Shown here in pieces: positions 39,946 to 49,136 of a stretch of 64,000 bases of DNA. This DNA comes from Neobacillus nitrireducens (lineage in GTDB: Bacteria; Bacillota; Bacilli; Bacillales; Cytobacillaceae), in contig NZ_CP133262.1 of the NCBI RefSeq assembly GCF_030915405.1, forward strand, positions 1,674,001-1,738,000, read 5' to 3'. The notes under the pieces are model-generated. The model searched no databases. It was not told the origin of the DNA and was given only the letters and a program-made list of their open reading frames with translations. The stretch's first letter is position 1, and every line of letters starts with the position of its first letter. Made by a program: the position numbers and the translations under genes.

Positions 39946-40847
39946 CAAGAAGTTACCCCCTTTATCCACTCTTTCCCTTTTATTAAATAATAAAGGGTTT
40001 CAATGGTAGGTGCCGTCATTTCTTTGCGTTGTGCTTCCCCTAAAATATAACCAAGGATTGCATCTACTTCTGTCATTCTGTTTGCTTCAATATCTTTAAG
40101 CATGGAGGAGCGGTTTTCGGAAGTATTTTTACAAATATCAATAATTTGCTGCAAATGATCTTCAACATTTTCCAAAGTTAATACTGTTGAAATTTCGGAA
40201 AATAATTTTTTTAATACTTGAAGGTAGTATTGATTTTTTATTAATTCACCATTGTTCACCTGAAGGATGGCTGTTAATGGATTAATCACTGCGTTGACAA
40301 TTAATTTATTTTGCAGCATTCTCATGTAATCTTTTTTGAGAATCACTGGAAATTCATTTGGCGCTGAGGAAACAAACTCATTCAAAAGAGTTGGATCCCC
40401 CTTAAAAACAGCAACATTTGTTATTCCCTCACCATTATGAGCTAGAGTAAATAAATTCTCTTTAAGTGCTCCGTGTTCCACAGACCCCACAAAAATATTT
40501 GTATTCGAAATCACTGACAGCTGTTTTAAATGCCCCATACCATTCTGTAAAAATAATAGATTGTTAGGAGTTATCGGGAACCGATTAATTGTCTCAATGA
40601 TTGGATTAAGTTGATACTGTTTAACGGCGATTATTGTTAGATCCTCCGCTCCCGTCCACTCTGAAATGGGCAGGGCCTTTACAAAGGAAATCGTTTGTTC
40701 TCCTTTTTTCTTTAGAACGATCCCATATTTATTTAACTCAGATGCTTGCTCTGTCGTTCTTGTGTAGACTGTAACCTCAAATACTCTACTAATATAAGCG
40801 GCAAATAATAAGCCAATCGAACCAGCACCTATAATTCCTACCCTCAT
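39945..40847 (-). CDS. panE: 2-dehydropantoate 2-reductase
   Basis: NADPH-dependent ketopantoate reductase of coenzyme A synthesis, 300 residues. Rossmann motif GIIGAGSIGLLFAAYIS at the start, LTIIAVKQYQL, LLFLQNGMGHLKQL, and the catalytic region with MLQNKLIVNAVINPLTAIL. Corresponds to the B. subtilis ylbQ position. AGAGGGG precedes the ATG. Confidence 0.92.
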   Translation of the reverse strand: MRVGIIGAGSIGLLFAAYISRVFEVTVYTRTTEQASELNKYGIVLKKKGEQTISFVKALPISEWTGAEDLTIIAVKQYQLNPIIETINRFPITPNNLLFLQNGMGHLKQLSVISNTNIFVGSVEHGALKENLFTLAHNGEGITNVAVFKGDPTLLNEFVSSAPNEFPVILKKDYMRMLQNKLIVNAVINPLTAILQVNNGELIKNQYYLQVLKKLFSEISTVLTLENVEDHLQQIIDICKNTSENRSSMLKDIEANRMTEVDAILGYILGEAQRKEMTAPTIETLYYLIKGKEWIKGVTS

Positions 40848-40920
40848 GGAAACCCCTCTTTTTAGTCAACTTTACCCATATTTTATCAGAAGCTGTCGAT
40901 AGTTTGTTAGAAAGATTAGA

Positions 40921-40957
40921 AAAAAAAGCCCTATTCGATAATCATCGATTAGGACTT
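40921..40957 (-). terminator. Terminator after the carboxyltransferase gene
   Basis: Minus-strand AGTCCTAATCGAT/ATCGAATAGGGCT stem followed by eight T. Confidence 0.8.
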
Positions 40958-40961
40958 ACAA

Positions 40962-42503
40962 TCAGACAGGATAAACCGGATGCTTGCGGACGCTGAAAGT
41001 TATTTCTTTTGTTTCATAGTAAGTAAAGCGTTGAATAAGCACATTTCGTAATTCAGATGGAGCAACAATTTCATCTACAATAAGCTCGGATGCTAGCTTA
41101 TAAATATCGATATGTTCTTTGTATTCTCTCTGCTTCTCTAGGACAAAAGCATTTTTTTCTTTTGGGTCTTTTATTTCATTAATCTTATTTGAATAAACGG
41201 CATTGACAGCAGCTTCCGGCCCCATAACAGCAATCTGCGCAGTCGGCAACGCTATGCAGCAATCCGGTTCAAAAGCAGGACCTGCCATGGCATATAAACC
41301 GGCACCATATGCTTTCCTAATAATGACAGATATTTTCGGAACGGTGCTTGAACTCATTGCAGCAATAAATTTTGCTCCATGACGGATAATCCCAGCACGT
41401 TCAACCTTTGTTCCGATCATAAAGCCAGGTACATCTGCCAAAAATAATAATGGGAGATGAAATGCATCACAAAGCTGAATAAATTTAGCAGCTTTATCAG
41501 CAGAATCAACGAATAAAACGCCGCCTTTTACTTTTGGCTGATTAGCAATAATTCCAATCGCTCTTCCATCGATTCTAGCTAATCCAGTTATCAATTCTGA
41601 GGCAAATAATTTTTTAATTTCATAAAAACTATCTTGGTCCACAAGCCTATCAATACATTCATACATATCAAACGGGGCGTTCTGGTTTTCTGGAATGATT
41701 GCTTCTAATTCACGTCCCTGTTTCGCAGCAATCCCATTAGTCATCTTTGTTTTTTCTTTAAAACTGCCTGGAAAGAAGCTGATATACTTTTTAGCTGATT
41801 CTATCGCTTCTTCCTCATTAAAGGTGAGTACATCCCCACAGCCACTGACAGAACAATGCATCTTTGCACCGCCCATTTCTTCAAGCGATACCTTTTCGCC
41901 GATAACCTTTTCAGCCATGCGGGGTGATCCCAAATACATAGAAGCATTTTGATCGACCATAATTACAATATCGCAAAATGCAGGGATGTAAGCTCCACCT
42001 GCCGCGGATGGGCCAAACAGAATACACACTTGAGGAATCATCCCGGAAAGCTTCACTTGATTATAAAAGATTTTTCCAGCGCCACGACGATTTGGAAACA
42101 TCTCAACTTGATCTGTAATTCTCGCTCCAGCAGAATCGACCAGATAAAATAACGGAACTTTTAATTTCTCGGCTACTTCTTGAATGCGAATAATTTTTTC
42201 AACCGTTTTTGCTCCCCATGAACCTGCTTTGATTGTCGAATCATTTGCCATGACACATACCGTCTGGCCTTTAATTCTACCAATCGCCGTTACAACACCA
42301 TCAGCAGGAAGATCCCCGGCTTTAAAATTGGCAAACTTACCATCTTCTTCATAATTTCCTCCATCAAACAATAAAGCAAGACGTTCTCGAACAAAAAGCT
42401 TTTTTTGTTCTTTAGCCTTCTCATGATATTTTGGATGTCCGCCCGCCTCAATCATCTTACGGTTCTCGTTTAAGTGATTATTCCATGTGTTATTTACAGC
42501 CAT
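40962..42503 (-). CDS. Acyl-CoA carboxylase carboxyltransferase (beta) subunit
   Basis: 513 residues from the ATG at 42501-42503 after GAGGAGGGG. Two crotonase-fold carboxyltransferase domains: ADGVVTAIGRIKGQTVCVMA, LVDSAGARITDQVEMFPNRRG and GPSAAGGAYIPAFCD in the first; GVLFVDSADKAAKF, LADVPGFMIGTKVERAGII and KAYGAGLYAMAGPAF in the second. Resembles propionyl-/methylcrotonyl-CoA carboxylase beta chains such as YngE. No biotin carboxylase or biotin carrier gene lies beside it, so partners must be elsewhere. Not part of the B. subtilis ylb order. Confidence 0.9.
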   Translation of the reverse strand: MAVNNTWNNHLNENRKMIEAGGHPKYHEKAKEQKKLFVRERLALLFDGGNYEEDGKFANFKAGDLPADGVVTAIGRIKGQTVCVMANDSTIKAGSWGAKTVEKIIRIQEVAEKLKVPLFYLVDSAGARITDQVEMFPNRRGAGKIFYNQVKLSGMIPQVCILFGPSAAGGAYIPAFCDIVIMVDQNASMYLGSPRMAEKVIGEKVSLEEMGGAKMHCSVSGCGDVLTFNEEEAIESAKKYISFFPGSFKEKTKMTNGIAAKQGRELEAIIPENQNAPFDMYECIDRLVDQDSFYEIKKLFASELITGLARIDGRAIGIIANQPKVKGGVLFVDSADKAAKFIQLCDAFHLPLLFLADVPGFMIGTKVERAGIIRHGAKFIAAMSSSTVPKISVIIRKAYGAGLYAMAGPAFEPDCCIALPTAQIAVMGPEAAVNAVYSNKINEIKDPKEKNAFVLEKQREYKEHIDIYKLASELIVDEIVAPSELRNVLIQRFTYYETKEITFSVRKHPVYPV

Positions 42504-42729
42504 AATTCCCCTCCTCAAAAAACTTCCGTAAATATGTTTCTGAATCATTCTCTACCTACCATGCAAATAATGAAAACGCCTTGAACTTATTTGAAGAATT
42601 TTTTGAGTTTTTGTTATATAATGATAGTGATTCATTTGAATAATCCAAAAAATGTTTCATATCATGATATTCAGGGACAAATGAATATATACAAGGTTAT
42701 GAGGTTCTCATTTATAAGGGGGTTTGGCT

Positions 42730-43206
42730 ATGGTAACAAAGGTGGAAAAACTAAAAGTAAACTTTAAAACACTAGAAGAATTTAAAAAATTTAAAGAATA
42801 TGGGATTCAAGAACTATCAATGTCGGAAGACCTTGAAGAAAATTTGGTCGATAACGATAGCGACTCTCCATTTTACGGAATTTACTTTGGGGACAAATTA
42901 GTAGCACGGATGAGTTTATATCAAATTGAAGCAAAATTTGACCGCTACTTCTATCCACCGCAAAACTACTTAGAGATTTGGAAGCTTGAAGTATTACCTG
43001 AATATCAAGGTAAGGGGTATGGGAAAGTACTTGTAGAATTTGCGAAGAGCTTTGGTCTCCCAATTAAGACAAACCCTAGAGTCCAATCAAGAGACTTCTG
43101 GGAGAAGATGGACTTTGCCAATGTAGAATACGATATGGAGCGTGACCGTGGGGAAAATCCATTGGTTTGGTATCCAACCGGTGTCGAGGCACAGCATAAT
43201 AATTAA
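42730..43206 (+). CDS. ylbP: GNAT-family N-acetyltransferase (YlbP)
   Basis: 158 residues from the ATG at 42730, 7 nt after AAGGGGG. Acetyl-CoA-binding motif LEVLPEYQGKGYGKVLVEFA, then SRDFWEKMDF. Substrate unknown. Divergent from the carboxyltransferase gene. The 5' gap of about 225 nt shows no other gene. Confidence 0.88.
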   Translation: MVTKVEKLKVNFKTLEEFKKFKEYGIQELSMSEDLEENLVDNDSDSPFYGIYFGDKLVARMSLYQIEAKFDRYFYPPQNYLEIWKLEVLPEYQGKGYGKVLVEFAKSFGLPIKTNPRVQSRDFWEKMDFANVEYDMERDRGENPLVWYPTGVEAQHNN

Positions 43207-43213
43207 CATATAA

Positions 43214-43245
43214 AATAAAAAGCGGACGATTAGTCCGCTTTTTCT
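43214..43245. terminator. Bidirectional terminator between ylbP and gerR
   Basis: AAAAAGCGGAC/GTCCGCTTTTT hairpin with A-run before and T-run after, serving both convergent genes. Confidence 0.88.
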
Positions 43246-43873
43246 ACTTTTCTACTCTTTCAAGGTTTCCATTTTTGTCCATTTGAAATTTCACCTTTTG
43301 TTGTCGGTCCTCATCCTGCAGGACGACCATTTTCCGTGCTCTTTCCATAATTTCAATTAACGAACGATAATCCTCTTCAATCGCTTTTAAATTTTTGGCT
43401 AATCTTTCATTCTCCGCAGCCAAATGGTATGCCTTCTTTTCCAACTCTTTAATTTTTTCAGTAGAACGCTTCCGGTCTGCTTCAAAACTGGTTGAGGCTT
43501 GCGCTTTTTGTTGGAGACCTTCTAAGAAATGAATAACAGTCGCAAACGTGATTTTGCTGCCTTGCTCATTAACTACGGGTGATGGAACGACTTCTTCCTT
43601 AACGGCTTCATGAACGGATTCTTCTTCATTATAGGCTGGTTGCTTTTTCAACTCTTTACGCTGCTTTTTTGCTAGCTCTATTCCCGATTTATATTGTTTT
43701 CTGACAAATGAATTCCAACGAAAGCCACAGGCTGCTGAGGTACGCGTCAGCTGCTTCCCTACTTCCTCAAAAGCTTGAAGTTGTGTCCCGCCTTCTCGGA
43801 TGTAACGTAACACAACTTCAGCAAGCAACAAGTCTTCGTCTTGAGACCATGCATCTTGTCGAGTCGGTGACAT
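43244..43873 (-). CDS. gerR: RsfA/GerR-family transcription factor (YlbO)
   Basis: 209 residues from the ATG at 43871-43873 after AGGAGGG. N-terminal Myb/SANT-like domain (DAWSQDEDLLLAEVVLRY, CGFRWNSFVRKQY) and a C-terminal coiled coil (about 120-190). B. subtilis GerR is a SigE-controlled mother-cell regulator at this same place. Confidence 0.88.
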   Translation of the reverse strand: MSPTRQDAWSQDEDLLLAEVVLRYIREGGTQLQAFEEVGKQLTRTSAACGFRWNSFVRKQYKSGIELAKKQRKELKKQPAYNEEESVHEAVKEEVVPSPVVNEQGSKITFATVIHFLEGLQQKAQASTSFEADRKRSTEKIKELEKKAYHLAAENERLAKNLKAIEEDYRSLIEIMERARKMVVLQDEDRQQKVKFQMDKNGNLERVEK

Positions 43874-43959
43874 AAAATCATCCCTCCTAGTGTTTTTATA
43901 ATACATATGCATCTACTAGAAAAGATAGACTTAATCAAGCCCTGTGTTTTCATCTTAAG

Positions 43960-44718
43960 TCATTGTTTTTTTCGTATAAAAGCTTTTACGTATTCATGAT
44001 GAGCATCGCTTTCCCAAAGAACAGCACAATTTCTTACCTCATCCTCCATTCTTTCACGCAGTTTTGTTTCCTCCCACTTTCTAATCCAGATCTTTTTATA
44101 GGAGTTTAGCACACTTAAATCGTTCGATAGCATTGTTTCAAGATATGATTCACAAGCCTGAAGAGAGTTATCCGTATATAAAGAGTTGATAAAGCCAATT
44201 TCTTTTAAATAGGCAACTGTTTGGAGTTCAGCTTCCATTAAAAGTTTCATAGCAATCGCCGATGGCAGCCTTTCAGCTAAAATTGAACCTCCTCCCCAAC
44301 CTGTTGTTATTGCTTGCTTCCCCTGGACAAACCCTGCTTTTATTCCTTCTCGGGCAAGACGAAAATCACAAGCCGCTGCAAGTTCACACCCCCCACCGAC
44401 TGCTGTTCCATTAATAAGAGCAATAGTAGGGATAGGCAAGGTAAGTAGAGAATAAAGGATATTTGCCATTTTTGAGAGCATGTTGTATGCCTCTTCCTTT
44501 GTATGAAGTTGGTGAAAAACAGATAAATCTCCACCTGAACAAAAAGCCTGATCGTCTTTTCCGGTAATAACAAGTGCCTTAATATCAGGTTCAGTTGCTT
44601 TTTTTATCGCTTCTGCCAAGCCTTCCATCACGTCAAAATTAATAGCATTTCTTTTTTCACTTCTATTAATCGTAAATAATAAATAACCCTTTTCGTGTTT
44701 TTCAATCGAATATGACAT
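43960..44718 (-). CDS. Enoyl-CoA hydratase/isomerase-family protein, possibly an acyl-CoA decarboxylase
   Basis: 252 residues from the ATG at 44716-44718 after AAAGGT. Crotonase fold: KRNAINFDVMEGL, CSGGDLSVFHQL, oxyanion-hole region INGTAVGGGCELAAACDFRL. In FVQGKQAITTGWGGG the Glu used by classic hydratases appears to be replaced, and a second catalytic Glu seems to be Lys (AIAMKLLM). The CDFRL and GWGG segments recall ECHDC1-type methyl/ethylmalonyl-CoA decarboxylases. True hydratase activity is therefore doubtful. Lies between gerR and rpmF, where B. subtilis has no such gene as far as I recall. Confidence 0.82.
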   Translation of the reverse strand: MSYSIEKHEKGYLLFTINRSEKRNAINFDVMEGLAEAIKKATEPDIKALVITGKDDQAFCSGGDLSVFHQLHTKEEAYNMLSKMANILYSLLTLPIPTIALINGTAVGGGCELAAACDFRLAREGIKAGFVQGKQAITTGWGGGSILAERLPSAIAMKLLMEAELQTVAYLKEIGFINSLYTDNSLQACESYLETMLSNDLSVLNSYKKIWIRKWEETKLRERMEDEVRNCAVLWESDAHHEYVKAFIRKKQ

Positions 44719-44774
44719 ACTGTCGCAACCTTTCATTTTATATTTTTTTATGTAAGTATTTATCTAAAAACGAC

Positions 44775-44807
44775 AAAAGCACAAGGACTCTTAAGTCCTT
44801 GTGCTTA
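44775..44807 (-). terminator. Terminator after rpmF
   Basis: Minus-strand AAGCACAAGGACT/AGTCCTTGTGCTT stem followed by TTGTCGTTTTT. Confidence 0.85.
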
Positions 44808-44823
44808 CTATCTTACCTTAAAA

Positions 44824-44997
44824 TTAGTCGTTTACTACATCTTTTCCTTTGTATGTTCCGCAAGCTTTACATACGCGGTGTGAAAGTTTCATTTCACCAC
44901 AGTTTGGGCAGCTTACCATACCAGGTACGTTTAATTTAAAATGAGTACGACGTTTTCTTTTTGCAGTTTTAGAAGTCCTTCTAAAAGGTACAGCCAT
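44824..44997 (-). CDS. rpmF: 50S ribosomal protein L32
   Basis: 57 residues from the ATG at 44995-44997 after AAGGAGGTGG. Begins [19 protein letters not shown]; zinc-binding CPNC and CKAC pairs are intact, so this is the zinc-containing form. Follows the DUF177 gene, the usual pairing. Confidence 0.98.
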   Translation of the reverse strand: MAVPFRRTSKTAKRKRRTHFKLNVPGMVSCPNCGEMKLSHRVCKACGTYKGKDVVND

Positions 44998-45085
44998 TCT
45001 TCCCACCTCCTTAAAGAGTATTAAGAAAGTAATGAAGACCAGGAACACTGGGCTTCACTTTGCTTCTTAGATTTGTCGATTAGAT

Positions 45086-45607
45086 TTACGAAGAAGAATT
45101 GTTTTCGTCAAAAAACTTTGCAAGACCTGCAAGCCTTGGATCCATTTTTTTAGATTTATCTTCCTCATGAACAACTTCCCAATCCTTGCCAGACTGTGGA
45201 GCCGCATCTTCATGATTAACATCTTCGCAAAAAACCTGCATTGGAACTTCAAGTAAAAGAATCTCTCGAAGGATTGGCATAATATCAATCACATCACCAT
45301 TTACTTGATATGCTTCCTCTTCAGTTTCATATACTGAAGCTTGTAAGAGGAACGTTTCAGTTGTTTCGACATTAATTGGAAGTCTAACATCCACTAAAGT
45401 ACGAGAACAAGGAAGTATTAAGTAACCTTCAATTTTTAAATGGAAAGTTACTTTTGTTGAATCAATATCTCCCCGACCAGTAATATGCATCGGAGAAACT
45501 TCTCGAATGGTTGGATCATCTTGTATAATCTCATCCACACGAACTATTTCATCAATCAAAAAATCCTTGTTTCGATATTTTTGTAATTGACTTAATGTCC
45601 ATTTCAA
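45086..45607 (-). CDS. ylbN: YceD/DUF177-family protein (YlbN)
   Basis: 173 residues from a TTG at 45605-45607 after GGGGTG, giving (M)KWTLSQLQKYRN. Conserved LPCSRTLVDVRLPI and the C-terminal block ESGKDWE-like QSGKDWEVVHEED with KMDPRLAGLAKFF. DUF177 proteins are linked to 23S rRNA and 50S assembly and are co-transcribed with rpmF. A strong SigA promoter precedes it. Confidence 0.92.
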   Translation of the reverse strand: MKWTLSQLQKYRNKDFLIDEIVRVDEIIQDDPTIREVSPMHITGRGDIDSTKVTFHLKIEGYLILPCSRTLVDVRLPINVETTETFLLQASVYETEEEAYQVNGDVIDIMPILREILLLEVPMQVFCEDVNHEDAAPQSGKDWEVVHEEDKSKKMDPRLAGLAKFFDENNSSS

Positions 45608-45634
45608 TTGAATCACCCCAAGGCAACAAAAATA

Positions 45635-45663
45635 ATTATAGCCTTCGATAAATTTTTTGTCAA
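45635..45663 (-). promoter_or_regulatory. SigA promoter of ylbN-rpmF
   Basis: TTGACA (45658-45663) and TATAAT (45635-45640) on the minus strand with a 17-bp spacer; both boxes are perfect consensus. Confidence 0.9.
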
Positions 45664-45806
45664 TGTTTTTTCTTTACACCCCGTCAGGTGATTAAAAAAG
45701 GCAAAACGCTCACATGAGTTTCCTATACTAGTTTAACCAGATAAGCTATTTGCAAACATCTTTAATATCTTATCATATAACTTGATTGATTACCTTAAAA
45801 TTTTGC

Positions 45807-45812
45807 TATAAT
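45807..45812 (+). promoter_or_regulatory. Candidate -10 box for ylbM
   Basis: TATAAT 31 nt before the ylbM ATG, preceded by TTGATT-like sequence at a loose distance (about 19 bp). Divergent to the ylbN promoter. Confidence 0.5.
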
Positions 45813-45842
45813 ATTAGTACTTTTAAAAAAGGGAGAGAAGAT

Positions 45843-47063
45843 ATGAAATCTGTTGGTTTAATCGTGGAGTACAATCCTTTCCATAATGGACACGCCTATC
45901 ATTTGCAAGCGTCTAAAGAGGCAGCGCAGGCAGATGTTGTCATTGCTGTAATGAGTGGGAACTTTTTGCAGCGCGGAGAACCTGCCCTTGTATCCAAATG
46001 GCAGCGCACTAAGATGGCCTTGCTTAATGGAGTTGATATTGTTTTTGAACTTCCGTATCGTTTTGCTACTCAAAAAGCGGAGACCTTTGCCTTCGGGGCT
46101 GTGTCAATTTTAGATGCTGTCCACTGTGAATCCCTTTGTTTTGGAAGTGAAAGTGGAGATTTATCCGACTTTCTTCAAACGATTGATTACTTAAAAGAAC
46201 AGCAAAACCCATATAATGAAAATATCAAAAGTCACTTAGATACTGGTGTCAGCTATCCAAAAGCCCTATCCCTAGCTTTTCAACAATTGCCTGCTGCAGA
46301 TAATTATTTGGATCTAGCAAAGCCCAATAATATTCTGGGACTTGAATACATAAAAGCAATCCAACAGCAAAAGTGCGCAGTCAGACCGCTGACAATCGCT
46401 CGGAAAAACGCTGACTATCACGATGAGCATTTCGCTTCGGCAACAATTGCCAGTGCAACTAGTATCCGTAAAGCTATTTTTACAAATGACAATAGCCAAA
46501 CAAATATTGATCAATATGTGCCAGAGCAAACGAAAATTTTGTTAAAAGAGTATATTCAGCAATATCATGGATTTCACCAATGGGAGAATTATTGGAACTA
46601 CCTGCAATTTCGCTTGATTCATTCTAGCCCTGGTGAACTTAGGGAAATCTACGAGGTGGAAGAGGGGCTTGAAAACAGGCTTCAAGCTGCTGCTCTTGAG
46701 GCAGATAATTTTCATCAATTTATGCAGAAAATTAAAACAAAACGCTATACTTGGACAAGACTGCAAAGGCTATGTGTTCATATTTTAACGAATACAAAAA
46801 AAGAGGAAATGGCAAGACATTCGGAAAAAGCCACTTATTTAAGACTTCTAGGAATGACCTCTACTGGTAGAGAATATTTAAATAAAAAGAAGTCTCACCT
46901 TAGTTTGCCGCTTATTTCGAAGCTAGCTTCGTTTAAGGGAAATGAAATAAACCTCGATATTAAAGCTGCTCGTATTTATTCGCTCGGGATTCCCAGTCAT
47001 TTAAAAGCAAAGATGCTTCGGCAAGAATATGAGCAGCCGCCTGTATATATAAAAGGGAAATAA
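45843..47063 (+). CDS. tmcAL: tRNA(Met) cytidine acetate ligase TmcAL (YlbM)
   Basis: Makes N4-acetylcytidine at the elongator tRNA-Met wobble position from acetate and ATP. 406 residues. Nucleotidyltransferase motif VEYNPFHNGHAYHLQ at the start, VIAVMSGNFLQRGEPAL and NADYHDEHFASATIASATSIR. ATG at 45843 after AAGGGAGAG. Confidence 0.93.
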   Translation: MKSVGLIVEYNPFHNGHAYHLQASKEAAQADVVIAVMSGNFLQRGEPALVSKWQRTKMALLNGVDIVFELPYRFATQKAETFAFGAVSILDAVHCESLCFGSESGDLSDFLQTIDYLKEQQNPYNENIKSHLDTGVSYPKALSLAFQQLPAADNYLDLAKPNNILGLEYIKAIQQQKCAVRPLTIARKNADYHDEHFASATIASATSIRKAIFTNDNSQTNIDQYVPEQTKILLKEYIQQYHGFHQWENYWNYLQFRLIHSSPGELREIYEVEEGLENRLQAAALEADNFHQFMQKIKTKRYTWTRLQRLCVHILTNTKKEEMARHSEKATYLRLLGMTSTGREYLNKKKSHLSLPLISKLASFKGNEINLDIKAARIYSLGIPSHLKAKMLRQEYEQPPVYIKGK

Positions 47064-47094
47064 AAAAGATGATGCAGCCGCACCATCATTTTTT
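47062..47094. terminator. Bidirectional terminator between ylbM and ylbL
   Basis: GATGATG/CCATCAT hairpin with A-run before and T-run after. Confidence 0.8.
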
Positions 47095-48111
47095 ATTTTC
47101 CTTCAAATTTTCTAAATAATTTACCGCGTCATCAAAGGTATCAATTGGAATGATTTTCATTTTAGTCTTAATATCCCGAGCTGTCTTTACAGCATCATGG
47201 TAATTAGAATTCTTTATCCCTTTTTCATTAGGGGCTAAAAAATATTCTGCACCCGCCTTATCAGCTGCAACAATTTTTTGTTCAATTCCTCCAATAGGTC
47301 CGACTGTACCATCCCCATCAATCGTTCCAGTGCCAGCAATTTGATAGCCTTTAGTTAAGTCCCCTTCTGTTAACTGGTTATAGATTTCTAATGAAAACAT
47401 AAAGCCGGCAGATGGTCCACCTATTTCATCCGTCTTTACCCTAACCTTCGGCTCCACTACTATTTCTTTATCGTCCACAAGCGAAATCCCAATACCCACC
47501 TTTTGAGGATCCTCTTTAAAAGGCTGAAGTTCTAATGTAACGGTATTTGTGCTTTTATTTCGCTGATAAGTTAATTTTACTTTGTCACCAGCTTGTTTTT
47601 TGCTTACGTAATCAATAAATTTCTCCGAAGAAGGCAATTGCTTTCCATCCACCTTAAATATGCGGTCCCCCGCTGAAAGGTTCCCATCCGCAGGCATATC
47701 TGGAATCACCTGCATAACATAAATCCCCTTATATTTATATTTCACAGGCAATCCTGCTTTACGGTACGCAACCTCAATCGCGTTAAGTTTCGACCCGGCC
47801 ATCAAATGAAGTTGTCTTGTATTGTATTCTTCCTCAGTTTCTTTTTTATTTAAAATCATATCTAATGGATAGAGTTCTTCATATTTTCGGCTTTTTGCTT
47901 CTAAATAGGAGTAAATATTTGCCCTGCCCATCCTAACTGTTGTAAGCATAAAATTGCCTACATCCTTTTCACCACCATCAACCGTGATGATGGGTCCAAG
48001 TTCTTTTGCCATTCCAGGTTTTGAAACATAATAAGGTAAAGAATAAAACATTCCCCAGATTAAAATAATGGCAACAAATAGTGTAGATCCTATATATATT
48101 TTTTTTCGCAT
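47086..48111 (-). CDS. ylbL: SepM-like PDZ/Lon-domain serine protease (YlbL)
   Basis: 341 residues. Membrane anchor at residues 2-25, PDZ domain (about 115-205, GIYVMQVIPDMPADGNLSAG) and C-terminal Lon-type S16 protease domain with catalytic Ser in IGGPSAGFMFSLE and Lys in IEQKIVAADKAG. Likely cleaves peptides or proteins outside the membrane. ATG at 48109-48111. Follows ylbK with 8 nt between. Confidence 0.92.
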   Translation of the reverse strand: MRKKIYIGSTLFVAIILIWGMFYSLPYYVSKPGMAKELGPIITVDGGEKDVGNFMLTTVRMGRANIYSYLEAKSRKYEELYPLDMILNKKETEEEYNTRQLHLMAGSKLNAIEVAYRKAGLPVKYKYKGIYVMQVIPDMPADGNLSAGDRIFKVDGKQLPSSEKFIDYVSKKQAGDKVKLTYQRNKSTNTVTLELQPFKEDPQKVGIGISLVDDKEIVVEPKVRVKTDEIGGPSAGFMFSLEIYNQLTEGDLTKGYQIAGTGTIDGDGTVGPIGGIEQKIVAADKAGAEYFLAPNEKGIKNSNYHDAVKTARDIKTKMKIIPIDTFDDAVNYLENLKENKK

Positions 48112-48119
48112 GGCAATTT

Positions 48120-48899
48120 CTACCCCTTCCACTGGTCAATCACGGTTTTTATTTGATGTAAAGATTTTTTTGCTTCTTCCTCACCAAGATTAATGATTTC
48201 ATCAATATTTGTGAAGGCTCGTGAACTATAAATTTCCACTGGGGGTCGAATCATTACACTAGCTGCAATTTCCCTATTGTTAATTATTTCCGCTTGCATA
48301 ATGTCTATACTTTGCATAATTACATCATAAATAGATAGAATCTCTGCGTTTCGTTTCACCCTGGAAACATCTACTGCGATCACTATATCCGCCCCCATCT
48401 CTTTAGCAACAGACACAGGAACCCGGTCAGATACACCACCATCCACTAGGATTCGTCCATTATATTTTTCCGGAACAAAAATCCCGGGGATAGAGATACT
48501 TGCTCTAACTGCATCAGCGACTGGTCCTGTTTGAAATACAACTTTTTCCCCTGTCAGCAAATCAGTGGCGACGATTCCAATTGGGATGTCTAGCTCCTCA
48601 ATGTTTTTTCCATGTGTAAAAACTTTAATAAATTCCTTTACTTTTTTCCCTGAAATAAACCCCATTTTCGGAACAGTAAAATCCAAAAAGTATTTTCTTT
48701 TAAAGGCAGTCGATAGTTTATATAACCGCTCCATGTCAATTCCAGCTCCGTAAAAACTCGCAACAAGCGCTCCCATACTGCTTCCTGCAATAAGATGAAT
48801 CGGAATTCCAGCGTCCTTTAATGCTTTAATAACTCCTAAATGAGCAAACCCGCGTGCACCACCTGAACCAAGCGCCAAGCCTATTTTAGGGTGCTCCAT
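48120..48899 (-). CDS. ylbK: Patatin-like phospholipase (YlbK)
   Basis: 259 residues from the ATG after AGGAGG. Oxyanion motif GLALGSGGARGFAHLG, nucleophile elbow AGSSMG, and catalytic DGG in LVDGGVSDRVP. RssA/YlbK-type serine hydrolase, probably acting on lipids; substrate unknown. Confidence 0.92.
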   Translation of the reverse strand: MEHPKIGLALGSGGARGFAHLGVIKALKDAGIPIHLIAGSSMGALVASFYGAGIDMERLYKLSTAFKRKYFLDFTVPKMGFISGKKVKEFIKVFTHGKNIEELDIPIGIVATDLLTGEKVVFQTGPVADAVRASISIPGIFVPEKYNGRILVDGGVSDRVPVSVAKEMGADIVIAVDVSRVKRNAEILSIYDVIMQSIDIMQAEIINNREIAASVMIRPPVEIYSSRAFTNIDEIINLGEEEAKKSLHQIKTVIDQWKG

Positions 48900-49136
48900 A
48901 ACGAAAGACCTCCTATTTAAAGCGATTGAAAATTTTATCATCTTATCAAAATGGACCCACCGAAGTCTATTCCACGGAAATGAGAATTCTCGTTCAATCT
49001 TATGGTCTAAATATACGTTCTATGAGTATATTTGTGTTATATGAGGACAAGTCAGGATAAGAATATTTCTTATTTTAACATTCAATTTATTGATTGCACA
49101 GTTTCAGGCGATTCCCCTCGGAAGGAGGCCCCCTCA

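Noticed and set aside
49032-49136. In-frame 35-codon N-terminal extension of ylbJ
   Set aside because: No ribosome site at the upstream starts, non-conserved sequence, and the TTG at 49137 has GGAGG at the right distance and gives the family length.
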